NCBI GenBank assembly: GCA_036426205.1
Contig: CM071574.1
Location: 17,206,440-17,270,439 of the forward strand
DNA: 64,000 bases
Origin: Ascaphus truei
Taxonomy: Eukaryota > Chordata > Amphibia > Anura > Ascaphidae
Direction: 5' to 3'
This document shows, in pieces, positions 34,269 to 46,516 of this stretch. Under the pieces are notes generated by a model. It had not been told where the DNA came from and searched no databases. It saw only the letters and a list, made by a program, of their open reading frames with translations. A program made the translations under genes and the position numbers. Position 1 is the stretch's first letter. Each line of letters opens with the position of its first letter.

Positions 34269-34655
34269 GGCTGCGGTCCCAGTCATCACTGTGACACGTG
34301 CTCCTGGCGGGAGGGGGGGGGGGCGGCGCGTGCACAGCGCTAACCGCGATCTGCGGTCTTCAGGAGAGAGGGAGCTTGCGACGGGAGGGGGCGTGGTCGG
34401 GGCGTTTGCGGGGGCGTGGCCATGACGTCACGCGGCTGGCTCGCCCTCATTGGATGAACCGCCGGCGGGGTCGTGGCCACGCCTCCGTCGCAAGGTCTAA
34501 ACTTAATTTTCTTGAGTTTAAAAAAACCTTGCAGTACGGCGCAGCTGCACCTTCAACGGGAAGGTGAGTACTGGGCCCAGCCCCATTGAGGGGCAGTACT
34601 TATACGCACAGCGCATGCCGAGGCGTGCGCTGTGGCAGTTACTGGGACTGCAGCC
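34269..34655. mobile_element. Harbinger-like MITE
   Basis: Terminal repeats GGCTGCGGTCCCAGT and (inverted) GGCTGCAGTCCCAGT match at 14 of 15 positions. Flanks are TAA (34266-34268) and TTA (34656-34658), both forms of TWA. The interior is very CpG-rich. It lies about 460 bp before a GALNT13 exon. Confidence 0.85.
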
Positions 34656-35115
34656 TTAGCAAAATCGCTGTAGGAAGATCAATGTCTCAGTAGACTCCAA
34701 GAATGAAGCTCTTGTAAGGATGCCAAAAATAATAATTTCCCAGAGAGGCAAGGGGTAAGGAAACATGGAATTTGGAAAACCTTTGGCTATGTATATAAAT
34801 ATAAGTTGAGTAGTACTCTACTAGGTTACATTTCTGACAGCAAAGGTGTTACACAACATTCAATTAAAATTTGATTCTGGTCTTCGGAAATTCAAAAGGC
34901 AAACACCACCTGCAATATACCTTCCTTCAAATGAACTGTAGGAATCTCGGGTGGACAACAAAATCTACATGTCAAAAATGTACACAAAATCTAAATTGTA
35001 TTGTTTATGTCAATAATTCATACTGCATTCTTTGAACTGCTATAGGAAAGACTGACACAATATAACAGGGAGCATGCTATAACAATAGTTTTATTGGATT
35101 CCTTTAACATTTCAG

Positions 35116-35255
35116 GTGTTGTCAAGGTGGATTATGGTGATGTATCAGACAGAAAAGCACTTAGAGAAAAATTAAAGTGTAAACCATTTTCTTGGTACCT
35201 AGAAAGCATCTATCCGGACTCCCAGATTCCAAGACGTTATTATTCACTTGGTGAG
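35116..35255 (+). CDS. GALNT13: GALNT13 exon: end of catalytic domain and linker
   Basis: The exon begins with the two bases GT that complete the Gly codon split at 1857, then encodes [45 protein letters not shown]. In the family this stretch closes the catalytic domain and leads into the lectin domain; [10 protein letters not shown] is strongly conserved. The acceptor is TTTCAG ending at 35115 and the donor GTATGA starts at 35256. It is 140 bp, phase 1 in and phase 0 out. RRYYSLGE fits GALNT13 rather than the RHYFSLGE I recall for GALNT1. No disruption is seen. Confidence 0.93.
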
Positions 35256-35559
35256 GTATGATTTATATGCTTTGTTTACTCTAATGTTACATCTTATACA
35301 AATTGCTTCGAATATTACTGTATAGTATAACCAATGCCGAAAGTATATGGTTTAAACAGCACTCTAAGAATATACAGGAGTTAAATAAGACTATGGTGCA
35401 CGGGAACCTGGAGGGACCATATTCCCTCCCAAAGGACAATATAGAACAAGAAATGGGGGGTACCCAGCACTCAAATGAGAAAAATAAAGTAAAATTACAA
35501 ATATGTTATAAAGAAATGTTACTGTGATATTGCCACAATATGACCACACAATAAATATA

Positions 35560-36130
35560 CAGTAGATAATCGCAAAGGTCAGTTATACAGTATACGTACA
35601 ACTGTGAGTAACAGCAAATGGAGTGGGAGAACACTGTGTGGGGGAAGGGAAAGGAATAAGGAAAAGACAAGGGTAAAGGGGGAGGGATCAAGACAAATAA
35701 GGGGTACAACATTTCGGGGCGGAATGTCCCTTCTTCTGGCCCGTTCCACAAGATCACAGGGATCAAGGGTACTTCCCTTAAGTCCTACAAAGACGGTAGC
35801 TCCCAACACACTGAACAAATAAAAACAAAATACACAATATGGCAAACTATAAGATGATCTATTGATCCAAGAGTGGTCACTAGAAAATGTATGCCCAAAC
35901 AAGGCTAGTGGCAATTACACCAACCAACTGTAGAGTATATCTCAAGGATAACCGGTAATTAGCAGAGATAATCTCAAGCAACAATGCTATATAAGACAGT
36001 AACGCAGGGGCTAATAACAAAACTGCTACAGGCTAAGCAAGCCAATATACTTTTATTAAGGTTTGCAAATAAAGTGAACATGAACAGCTAATAAGGAAAT
36101 GGATTTCGTTCGTAATCCTACAGGTACAAG
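35560..36130. repeat. Possible Penelope-like repeat
   Basis: On the - strand, CCAGAAGAAGGGACATTCC leads into GCCCCGAAATGTTG (about 35704-35743), the module found in other Penelope-like repeats here. Surrounding sequence is non-coding with no definable ends. Confidence 0.4.
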
Positions 36131-36663
36131 AGCAGGGTTTTTTCAACAGGGAGGGAAGCATATGCTACCTGATTGACTGACTGACTGACTTTCCTCCGTT
36201 TAAGATGACGTCACATCATTTAAAAAACTGGAAGCCACCACATGGTATACCCACCAATCGGATTGCTGGATGTACCATTTGTCAGCCAAATGTGACGTTA
36301 CAGGTCTTGCATTAGGTCTGTCACGTCTCATTTGTACGCAAGAAGCCGTCCGATCAACATCTCCTGGAGCAGTTGGATTAGAAAGAAGAAAAGAGAGAAA
36401 AAAGAGCTATAGTACTCACCAGAGATTCCTCTTCAAGCAACTGAGGATCATAGACTTCTTTGCATCATGCTGTTGAGGATCATTGCATCGTGGGGCAAGA
36501 GTTCGTGCCACAGTTGGATGAGGAGGGGGAATTTTGATTTTATTTAATTGTGTTTTTTTGTTTTTTTTTAGGTTGCCCATTGACTGGCAATGTGTTTATT
36601 TATGCCCCTTTTCAGGGTATAGATAAACACTTTGATAATTAATGTATATTTGCAAAATTTGAT

Positions 36664-36678
36664 GAATACTATTTTTTT
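36664..36678. repeat. L1 target-site duplication, 3' side
   Basis: GAATACTATTTTTTT, identical to 43705-43719. It runs into the element's poly(A) (T on this strand), so the exact junction within the T run is ambiguous. Confidence 0.9.
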
Positions 36679-37076
36679 TTTTTCCCAACTTAAATTTTTA
36701 TTGGAAATTACAAGTGCAAACATTGTGTCACAGCCCATTGTATCACTTCCAGTTATAAAAACACACATTTTTGATCATCACTAACACTCATCTACAGACG
36801 ACATCACAAACAAGATGAGACGAACCAGACAAGGGAACCGGGGTGGGGAGGGAGCGGAGGGGGAAGGGGCGGAGGGAGAGAGGAGGATGCTTCAAGCTTC
36901 TTTGTTCGTAGCTGTCATTGTGCCGCCTTGACAGGTGCTGACTGGGTTGGCTTTCTGGGGCGAGACCTGCCTTTGTGTCCTCCTTCCTAAACTAAACCCG
37001 TGGGGCTGTCTGCTATCAGTACGTCGCTACATCACGTCGCATATCCGACCTTCAAAGGAGAACGCATCTGTTTTTA

Positions 37077-40000
37077 TTAGTGCAAAATCGTGGCGGCATC
37101 CACCCCTGGGATGTCTAACTGGGCCAACCATGGTGCCCAGACTTTTAGGTAGTTTGTGCCGGAGTCATTAACCAAACTTGTTAATTGTTCCATCCTGCAG
37201 ACATGCCAAATCCTGTTTCTGATCTTAGGGATAATAGGGATTTCTTGTTGCTTCCATAATGCTGCGATCTCGCATCTTTTGGCTGATGAAACATGCGCGA
37301 TCAATTTATGCGCTGCATTTGACAGACCCCGGATCCGCCTGCCCAAAAGGAACACCCACGGGTCCAGGGGGATCTCCAAACCGAGAATCCGCTGAATCCA
37401 GTCTCTAATCTGTTCCCAAATAGGGGCCACTCTTGCGCAAGACCACAGCATGTGTCGTAGATCCGCCACCTCCCCACATTGTTTAGGACAAAGAGGGGAG
37501 TAGCCTCTCACAAATTTAGCTAAGCGGGTTGGGGTGTAATACCACCGCATAAGGACTTTATATGCGTTCTCCTTTAATGTGGTGCAGATTGAACTCTTTG
37601 CAGCTGCCTGAATAATTCTGTCCGACTCTTCGTCTTCTAATGTCTCCCCTAAGTCCTCTTCCCAATGTCGAATGTAGCACAGTCTGTTCTCGTTGGGCGT
37701 TGTCGGGCAGATCACTTCCCTGTACATTCTAGATGTAAGTCCCCTTGTGTCCGTACCTCTAGAACACAGCTGCTCAAAATTAGTTCATGCCGGTCTAATT
37801 GGCGTTTTATTATAAAAATCTCTGATCTGGAGGTACCTAAAGAATTCGCTGTTTGGGAAAGTTTTAGAGGATTTAATTTGTTCAAAGGTTTGTATGGTCG
37901 TTATACCCTCCAGATCTTTAAGACGGGTTATCCCCTTTTGAGTCCAGTTTAAGAGGTTTTTGCTGTTCAGACCCGGAGCGAAGTCTGGGTTGCCCACAAT
38001 TGGCGTCATCAATGACTCTTTAGTAGTCAACTGACAACTAAATTTAGTGGCCTCCCAAACTCTTAGTGAATTGGCCATGGTCTGCAGCGTCATTTCCATA
38101 TTGCGTACCCCTCTTTTGGGTAGCCAGATTAAGTTTTGGAGTTAAATCGGTGCACAACAGTTCCTCTCCAACTCTACCCATCTCCGTAAGCTTGGGTCTG
38201 TGTGCCATTGGAGAATCTGCCCTAATTGGGCTGCTTTGTAGTAAGCCTGCAAGCAAGGCACCGCTAAACCTCCTCTTATGGTGGGACGCTTTAAAATTCC
38301 CTTAGCAATTCTTGGGTTTTTCTTATTCCAAATAAATTTCATTATTTGTGACTGTAGGTAGAGGATGTCCGCCTGTACCAAAGGGATAGGGAGACTCTGG
38401 AAAAGATATAACATCTTTGGGAGGAGGTTCATTTTCACGCTATGTATCCTCCCAATCCATGAAATACTCCCCTTCATCCAGGTTCTGAGATCCTCCCCCA
38501 GTGTTTTAATTACCCTGGGAAAATTAGCTTTATATAATGTTTTGTAGTCCCTCGTGAGATAAACCCCTAAATATTTGATAGCGGAAGGTTGCCATTTGAA
38601 ATTAAAATTGAGGTCAATCAGCTTTTCAACTTCTTTTGGTAAGTTGATATTGAGGGCTTCAGATTTAGACTGATTGATCTTAAACCCCGAGATTTGGTTA
38701 AATTTACCCAGGATGTTGAATACGTTTGGGAGAGACGTGAGAGGTTTGGCTAATGTAAGAATGACATCATCAGCGTATAGAACGGCTTTGTGCAACTGGC
38801 TCCCACTGGGATTCCAGAGATATCTGGGTTATTTCTAATGTGCGCCGCTAAGGGTTCTATGCACAAAGCGAACAGCAATGGCGACAACGGGCACCCCTGC
38901 CTCATTCCGCTTTTGATTTCGAATTGTTTTGAGGGGAAACCTTGGTGTCTCGCCCTTGCTGTAGGGTTCTTGTACAGCGCTAGGATGGTCTGCAGGAGGC
39001 GTCCCTCAAAGCCAAATGCTCTCAATGTTTGTTAGGTAGGGCCAGTCTATCCTATCGAAGGCTTTCTCAGCATCCAGACTTAACACCATGGAATGTATGT
39101 TTTTCTTTTGGGCCAGATCCATCAGGTCAATAATTCTCCTGGTGTTATCTGCCGCTTGCCTACCTCCGATAAACCCTACCTGATCCATGTGTATTAACCC
39201 GGGAAGAACACTAAACACCCGGTTGGCTATAAGTTTGGAGTATATTTTAATGTCCGAATTAATCAGTGAAATGGGCCGGTAGCTCTTACAGTCTGCCGGG
39301 TCCTTTCCGGGTTTGTGGATCACAGAGATTGAGGCTTGGAACATTTGTGCTGGGAATGAGGCCCCTGCTAGAATTTCGTTAAATAACTTTAACATGTGGG
39401 GGGCTAGTATCTTAATATATTTATTGTAATATAAGTTTGAGAAGCCACCCGGCCCTGGGGCTTTGGCAGGTTTTAGTGCCTTGATGACCCCAGAAAGCTC
39501 CTCCATCGTGAAGTCCAACAGGAGTGCCTCCCTGTCACTTATCTCCAAGATTGGTAGGTTTGCCTCTTTTAAGAAGGTCTTTAACGACTCTCTTGTTTTC
39601 AGATTGTGGGTCACCTTATCTCCATTGTATAGTTTTTCAGAATACTTTATGAACTCCTCTACAATTTTCCCAGGAATGGAGGTAAGGTCGCCTTCGTGGT
39701 TTCGAATTGCGTGAATATGATAATTTGGAAGCTTATTTTTTTAGCTTATTGGCAAGTAGTGTGTCAGGCTTGTTTGCTTTTTCATAAAATTTTCACTGAG
39801 ACCAGGCCATTTCCTTCTCAGCCTGGGTGGAAAGGAGGAGATTAAGAGTGGTTTTGGTGTCTAATACTTGTTTCAACGTGTGATCACTCTTATTTATTTT
39901 GTGTAGGGAAGAGAGCTCCGCTATTTGCTTTTCTAGCTCTTGGATTTTTTTCTCCCTTTCCCTTTTAGCGGTCAGATTCATTATTACCCCCCTGAGGGTA

Positions 40001-40983
40001 GCCTAGTGGGCCTCCCACAGCGTGGAGTGTGCTGCCACACTCCCCTCATTCTCCTCGAAGTATTGTTTGAGTTTATCCCCTATTTCCATCTGTAAGGCTG
40101 GGATTTTCAACAAGATCTCATTCAATTTCCAATTCGCTCTAGGTCTGTCTAGTGATATTAGTGTGCATCGCAGCTCGATAGATACATGGTCAGACCATGA
40201 AATATCATGGTTCTCGGAACGAGAGACCCCGGGGACCATTCTATTGGATACAAGGAAGTAATCAATCCTGCTATAGGTGTTGTGCGGGTGTGAGTAGAAG
40301 GTGTATTCCCTCATTCCCTGGTGTTGTTCCCTCCATATGTCGAGTAGTTGGCAGTCTCTTAAACCCTTTTTAATTGTTAGTACGTCAGGTCTATGTGTTG
40401 CGTTAGTGGTCGAGCATCTGTCAAGGTCCTCATGCAGTGCCCTATTCAGGTCTCCTGCTACGATAATATTCCCTCTTGCCACTTTGCTAAGTTTCCCGAA
40501 GAATGTGTCAAACAAGTCTGTGGCCTTTTCGTTAGGGGCGTATATTGTTGCTAGTGTGATAGGGAATCCTTGTATTGCTCCCCGCACGATGAGGAACCTA
40601 CCCTCCCTGTCAGTAAATGTCTTATCGGTTACAAACGGTATACGATTATGGATTAATATGGCCACCCCTCGTTTTTTAACCGTTGCGGAGGACAGAAGGT
40701 GTACCCTATAGTCTTTATCAAGGAACGTGGGACAGTTGCCCTTTGAGAAGTGTTTTTCTTGCAAAAATAAAATTTCTGCCCCCTTACGTTTATAATCCCG
40801 AAAGGCGACTCTATGCTTTGCCGGACTGTTAAACCCTTTAACATTGTGGGATATTAGCATGAGTTCCTTACTCAGTGAAGCATGTGGGTCGACGTGTCTG
40901 CCGTAATCTTTTCCTGTTTGGCGCGGCTGGTCCAACTCTGGAGCCTCCTCTCCTCCTTGTATCACGGCACATCTCCCTCTCAC
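37077..40983 (-). pseudogene. L1 ORF2 (endonuclease-reverse transcriptase), disrupted
   Basis: Reading down the - strand: the endonuclease frame (40983-40003) holds SHNVKGFNSP, FLQEKHF, TIYAPN, AGDLNRAL, SRIDYFLVS and WSDHVSIEL, so the usual Asn, Glu, Asp and His catalytic positions are present. The reverse transcriptase follows in pieces: KAPGPGGF and YRPISLINSDIKIYSKLIANR-type text, SLDAEKAFDRIDW (motif A), RQGCPLSPLLFAL (motif B), LYADDVILTL (motif C). The C-terminal region (37727-37077) has the zinc-knuckle CPKQCGEVADLRHMLWSC, spacing CX3CX7HX4C. A stop ends the endonuclease frame near 40003; further stops or frameshifts occur near 39793, between 39700 and 39614, near 39010, near 38770, near 38140, near 38050 and near 37785. 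It cannot make an intact protein. Confidence 0.95.
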
Positions 40984-42601
40984 CTAAGGGAACAAAAAAG
41001 GGGGGGCACACAAAAGGGGAAACCGGGGGATACAAAAACAACACACAACATATTCTGCAACGTATTATTTCTCGACGTCTTGGCGAGGTAACCCTCTCAT
41101 CGAGGTTATCGCCTTTGGGTATCCGAACTCTTCTCCAGCAGTCTGGGAGTAACTTGGGGTGGGTGCCGCCCTCCCCCAGAGTCCTGACCCAAAGGGCTTC
41201 ACTAGGGCCCAGGAGAACCACCCTCCTCCCCCCTAGCGTGTGGCCCATGCGGATTTTGAAGTAGGTCGCCTCCTATCACTCCTGCCTCGCTCATCCCTTA
41301 TTTATATTAATGAAACCTAACTATCTACTAGTGGCTGCCTCCATAGCCCAGATTTCCCAGCACCATACCAACTCTAGCCCCGTTTCTTCCCCTTATTTTC
41401 TTCAGTGTTGTAACCACTGCAGGATTCACTGTCACCCTTCTATCTCCACTCTCTGCCCGACCTCCCCCACCTCCTAATTTCCTTTTCTGCTCCCTCATTC
41501 CCTTCTCTTGTTAACTTCCCCCGTCTCTCTATTTCACTTTCTACCTGCACCTGCCCAACAACTCACCCTCTCTCCCTGACCTCGTACCTTCCGCCCTCTA
41601 ACCCTTTCCCTTCACTTCCTTCTCAGCGTACTATCACTTCCCCCTTCCCACTTCTACCAGTCATCACTCTCTCCTCCCTCCGCTCATCCCACCTTGCCTT
41701 CTTCCCTGCTTATGTGGCTGTGTCTGCTCCTTTCCCCAATCTCCGCTCACTTACCCCTTCCTTCTCTAGCACATTCTTTTATCCTTCTACTCCCTTACAA
41801 TGTGCCCTCTCTCCCCCTCTCTTACCTTACATTCTGCTGTCGTTCTATCACCTTGCTTACTCTGTCTATAATCCTCAACTTCCTGCTTAGCCCTCACTCA
41901 CCTTCCCTACCCTCTTGCTATTCCTACTGCCTTCGCTTCCCTTTTGATCTTAATCTCTATGCGCGGCGGCCCTCTTCTTCTCTCCGCCTCCGCCTCTGTG
42001 CCGCTTGATTTTTCAAATCCCCCGCCTCCGCCTGACAAGGTATCCTCTTCTCGCCAGGGTTGTCGGACCGGCGCCTCGTAGCCACCTCGCGGGGCCTCCG
42101 TCTAGCGCCGTCCGTGGCGTTGACGTCATCCATCTGCGATGACGGGGGCAGGCTCCGCGCCACCTCCAAGATGGCGACGCTCCTTCCGGGTCCATCCGGT
42201 GACACGCTTCCGGGCAGCCGCCATTTTGGATCTCGCTTCTCACCAGTGCGGAGGTGTGGGCGCCTGCTCCTGCTTCCCGCTCTTCGCTCCCTTCCAGCTC
42301 CTGCGCCTCACCGTGGATTCCCGCCATCTCAGGTATCTTCGCCATCTTGTGTGTGGGGGTGCTTTCGTGGAAAAGGTAGGCCGAAAGTTTATTAATAGCT
42401 TTTTTACTTTAGCGTCTGGTGTCTTCTGTGGCCCGCTGCTGTGGACAGTCTCCTTCACAAGTGTGGGGCTCAATTCTCTCCCTTTGGGGGGTGGGAGCCT
42501 GCCTGTGGCGCTGTTCCTCTGGGACCTGGGGGTACCTTTTCGGCAGCTTAACTTAAGTCCTTCAACTACTGCCGCAACTTTAACTTGTGGGGATTTTTAG
42601 A
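40984..42601 (-). promoter_or_regulatory. L1 inter-ORF spacer with CpG-rich, YY1-like motif cluster
   Basis: About 1.6 kb separates ORF1 from ORF2, unusually long for an L1. The half next to ORF1 (about 41950-42370) is CpG-rich and holds four ATGGCG-type YY1-like motifs within 185 bp: CAAGATGGCGAC (42167-42178, + strand) and, on the L1 sense strand, AAAATGGCGGC (42227-42217), GAGATGGCGG (about 42329) and CAAGATGGCG (about 42348). The half next to ORF2 is a long C/T tract on the + strand (41280-41960), purine-rich in L1 sense. Promoter function is inference. Confidence 0.5.
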
Positions 42602-43561
42602 TCATTCTGTGTCCCTCTGCGCCCTGGGGGACCTCGTACGCTGTTCCCATATGGGCTCAGGGAGCAGGCTGGCTGGTTCAGTGGCAGTAGGGGCCTCTCC
42701 CAGGCCCAACTTATGGAGGAAGGCTGGCCCCTCTTCCGACTCCCTTATTGTGTATGCCTTGCCTTCTCTCGCCACCTGAAGGCCGAAGGGGAAGGTCCAC
42801 CTGTACCTGACCCCCTTCTCTCTCAGGGTCTTCATGATCGGTAGCAGGGATCTGCGGCGGGCCAGCGTCACAGGGGACAGGTCCTGAAAGATGGACAGTC
42901 TCATGTCCTCGTGCTCCACAACAGGTAGGGGTCTGGTTTTATGTAGGACAGCCTCCTTTGTTCGGTATTGGTGCAACCGGAGTACAATATCTCTGGGCTG
43001 CTCGTTCTGGAGCGGTTTGGCTCTTAGGGCTCTGTGGCACCTATCCATCACCAGGTGATCTTTTGGGGTATCTGGGAGCAGAGCCTCCAGCCATTTTGTA
43101 ATGAACTCGTCGCAGTCCAGGACAGATTCAGGGACTCCTCTAATCCGGAGGTTATTACGCCTGTCCCTTTTCTCCGAGTCCTCTTGGCGCTCCCGTAATT
43201 CATTTATCTGCTCTTGCAGGCCCGTGTATTTCCGATCTTGCCTTTTGATCGCTCTGATCGATTAGTCCATTTTATTCTCCAGGGTATTTGTCCTTTCCCC
43301 CAGTCCGGACACCTCTTTCTTCAGGTATTTAATCTCTGCATGGAATAGTGTCTTAAGGTCGGTGTATAATTTATCAAAGTCGCACTGTCTGACTGGTCTC
43401 AGTGCCGGGTTGTCCCGCTCTTCCTCTTTGCCGTCAGGCTCTGTCTCCGACCCGGCATTTGAATGAGGCGCCATTTCCCCTCCCGCTCCACTCGCCCCTG
43501 CACTGCTGAAGTATTCCTGCAATCCTTTCTTTCTAGCCACCTTGGGGCCTTTTCTGGACAT
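42602..43561 (-). pseudogene. L1 ORF1 (RNA-binding chaperone), one in-frame stop
   Basis: Starts MSRKGPKVARKKGLQEYF and runs about 319 codons. Order: basic, low-complexity N-terminus; a coiled coil with EVSGLGERTNTLENKMD; RRM region with RRNNLRIRGVPESV and MDRCHRALR; C-terminal domain with FQDLSPVTLARRR and GVRYRWTFPFGL. A single TAA at codon 100 (43264-43262), just after ENKMD, interrupts an otherwise continuous frame. The start ATG is about 145 bp from the element's 5' end. Confidence 0.93.
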
Positions 43562-43704
43562 CCTGGGACCGTAGGTGCTTTATTTATGTAAACTGGCAGT
43601 TGATTTGGTGATTTTGTTAATTTTATTAGGTTTCAGCTAACGTTGTCAGTAAAGCGATTCACGGAGCTCCTAACCTATGCGACCATGCTCCTTGCCGTCG
43701 CGCC

Positions 43705-43719
43705 GAATACTATTTTTTT
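43705..43719. repeat. L1 target-site duplication, 5' side
   Basis: GAATACTATTTTTTT, exact match to 36664-36678. Confidence 0.9.
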
Positions 43720-45160
43720 ACTTAAACGTGGGATATTCTCTCTGTTTTTACTCTCAGAATCAATATTGTTTACTTAAACGTGCGAGATTCTCTGTTATAT
43801 ATTGTTGGCGATACAACATTGATGTATTGCACCATCTAATATCCCACGTTTTTTGGAGATAAATTTGAATTATTAGGTTATCGAAGTTTGATGAATCCAG
43901 GCCTTAGTCCAATATCAAGCTCAAAATACAATAAAGCATATCTGGAACTAGAGTATGGCATAAGAGTGTGTGCAAATACAAAGCATACATAACATTTTAA
44001 TAATAATATATTGTTAAGACATGTACAATCCGTGAATAATGATGGGTCTGCCCTGTTTTGTTCTCTTTTTGTTGTAATTGATGTTCCCAAAGGATCTTTT
44101 AATCCATGAATTACCAAATATACCAATTTTATTATTAATACTTTTATACTTACCTTTATATTATTTGGGGATATTCTAATTTGATTGAGTTTTCTGTTCT
44201 TTTTCCTGTCTTTATTATTTTAGGTATTTTATTGGTGATGTTAATTTTGAGATGATCAGCTCTGATTTTGAATACTAATTGTCTTAACAATATGTTTCTA
44301 TGAAACTATTATGTTTGTTTTGTTTTGCACACACTCGCCATACTGTAGTTTCAGATATACTTTATTGTATTTGTAGCTTGATATTGGATTGAGATAGACC
44401 ATTCCACCATTAAGTATTTGCACCTGTCCTCTTCAACCAATCCTAGGCTGAGCACGGGTTTATATGAATGATTATACTCTTTTTACTTTTATTCTCCGAT
44501 GAAGTGACAGGTCGCCAAGTAGCCCATTTGATTCTATTAAAGACCGATTTCCCTCTAGCGAGAGTATTATTTATTATACTACCAGTCAGAGTCCATATGC
44601 TCTAAAATCAACACATTTGGCTACCAGACTAATTCAGGATGCTCTTGGGACATTCTTGTTCAGCTGACTCGGATGTTACCATCAAGTATCCACTGGTTGA
44701 GGTGAATGATCAATAGTCCTGGTGATGTCTGAGGCACGACACGGCATCGCATTGGAGTCCAGAGGTGATGTGTCCCATTATGGATTAAAGATTCTTCATG
44801 CGACTGGCTTTCTGTAGCGTAAGGTTTCAGCAGTTGTCTTTGAAGAGACTGCTATGTCAATCTTCTTATGATAAGCTTGTTTTTATTTCTCTTTTTGTAC
44901 ATGAGTTACTTACTTACCTCTTTATGCCAATTTGAATATTTACTGCTATACTACGAGAGTTGTGCACTTCTCTTTTATGTTTTGTTACTAGAGTATTGTT
45001 GCCACATCATATTTACATGTTAGTCACATCCTCCTTGTTGAGATAATACCACAAAAATGCTCCAGTTAAAACAGAAAGGAAATAATGAACAATCACAAGT
45101 GATGGTACAACATTGTATTCCACCCTTTTCTTAGTTTAATCTATATAAACAAAGCAATAC
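43720..45160. other. Intronic DNA with no recognised gene
   Basis: AT-rich. Around 44500-44540 a sequence CGATGAAGTGACAGGTCGCC resembles a decayed hammerhead-like module. Nothing else is recognisable. Confidence 0.5.
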
Positions 45161-45163
45161 CCT

Positions 45164-46516
45164 TGTCACGGGGAACCAGGTCTTTAACCCTGAAACTACC
45201 AGGATTCACTATCACTGTGACAGGGCAAGGAAGGTGAACAAAACAAAGTTTATTCTGGCAAAGCCAGCAAACATAGAAAATACACAATAAAACATACAAT
45301 TACCCACTGGGGACCTGGGGAAAAGTCTCTAGTCTCGACTAGGTGCAGGGGCCCGCTTCAGATGGGCTTACCCTGTCCACTTCTCTTCCTGGTAGTCAGA
45401 GGGCTCTACAAACAGGTAGCCCCTCTGGATCTCCGCCAGTGAATCACAGTCACTAATCCCCAGCCAGAGGTTCACTGAGACGGTCTATGCCTCCAGAGCT
45501 GGCCCTCCACTTGGCTGAGCTTCCCGGCACAGTATATGCTACTGTAAGTGCTCTGCTATTCCGAGCAGAGCAACTTTGAAAAGCCTGCCTCGTGCTTCAC
45601 CGGACCCAGCCTGTTGTCTTGTACTCTGATCGGCCGCACTCCTTACATAGCCCTCGTGGCTATCTTTAACATGGAGCATGGTGCGGCGACCAATCAGAGC
45701 ACAGATCCTACGGTGACAGCCATTCACAAGCCGGAGACTCGCCTGGCTGCACCAATCAGAGGAGAGGGTGTGTTTAGGTGTTTAGACCTGCCCTGTGATG
45801 ACGAGGATGCCGGCGAGCAGGAAGTTCGAACTGGCCAATGGGAACCACGCCTACAAGCTCCGTCTCAGTAAAGGCTTCACATGCCCACCCCATAACGCCC
45901 GCTGGGTAGGCTCACAGACTCAGGAGGAACAAAGGGTCTCCCCTGCTGAGAAACCATTTTTCAGCCCTGGTCCTCTGCCTTTCCCTGCTCACCACATGGC
46001 CCAACACTTAACTGCTCCCATCCTCCCCTTTGATCCACCATCTCTATGCAGGCACCTCGGCTAATTGAATTACCCGGGCTGCCTCCATAGAGGTGAATTT
46101 TATATGTGGAACTTGATATTAAAACTTGCTGTCAATACATTACATGGGGAATACCTTTACGGAAATAAACCACGTCCCCGCAATACATGCTTGTTTTGGC
46201 AGGGAAAAACACAAGGCAATAGGGAATAAAGTACAGAAACATTTTATACACATATTAATTCCTTTTGCCCCCCAATATCCACCCTTAAACTCAGGTTCCC
46301 AAAGTCCCAGGTTTTAGGCACCTTCCTATAAGGGGGTCAAAATGCCCCGCTTAAGAGTTCACATAGGCGGCTAGGGAAACATTGTTATCAGGGGGTACAA
46401 GGCACACATTGTATCTGGCTTTGCATGCACATATGCGGCCAGATACACACGGTTTTGGGGGCAGCCTACCGGGCTTCACCTTTATTATATGAAGGCTGGC
46501 TACCTCTACTGTGACA
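45164..46516. mobile_element. Solo-LTR-like element with 5-bp duplication
   Basis: Starts TGTCACGGGGAACCAGG and ends CTACTGTGACA, so the tips are TGTCAC / GTGACA. ACCCT flanks both sides exactly (45159-45163 and 46517-46521). TG..CA ends plus a 5-bp duplication indicate an LTR; no gag, pol or env-like frame lies inside its 1353 bp or beside it. Orientation was not determined. Confidence 0.82.

Larger units (their letters stand above)
1858..35115 (+). other. GALNT13: GALNT13 intron, about 33.3 kb
   Basis: Bounded by donor GT at 1858-1859 and acceptor AG at 35114-35115, giving a phase-1 intron that splits a Gly codon (G | GT). No host exon was recognised inside it. It is filled with transposon copies, tandem repeats and unique AT-rich sequence listed separately. 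Confidence 0.85.
36679..43704 (-). mobile_element. Full-length but inactivated L1 LINE, 7.0 kb, - strand
   Basis: The element is bracketed by a 15-bp duplication, GAATACTATTTTTTT, at 36664-36678 and 43705-43719, and ends (in its own sense) in an A tract; AATAAA on the - strand at 36697-36702 sits about 14 bp before the tail. Order in its sense: short 5' UTR, ORF1 (43561-42602), a 1.6-kb spacer, ORF2 (40983-37077), 3' UTR of about 400 bp. Both ORFs are broken. The duplication and A tail show insertion by target-primed reverse transcription. It lies antisense to GALNT13. Confidence 0.93.

Noticed and set aside
37077..43561. Host genes for an endonuclease, reverse transcriptase and RNA-binding protein
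   Set aside because: They lie between a 15-bp duplication with an A tail in L1 order, and are interrupted by stops and frameshifts.
45164..46516. A DNA transposon with TGTCAC/GTGACA terminal repeats
   Set aside because: The inverted match is only six bases and the 5-bp duplication with TG..CA ends fits an LTR better.
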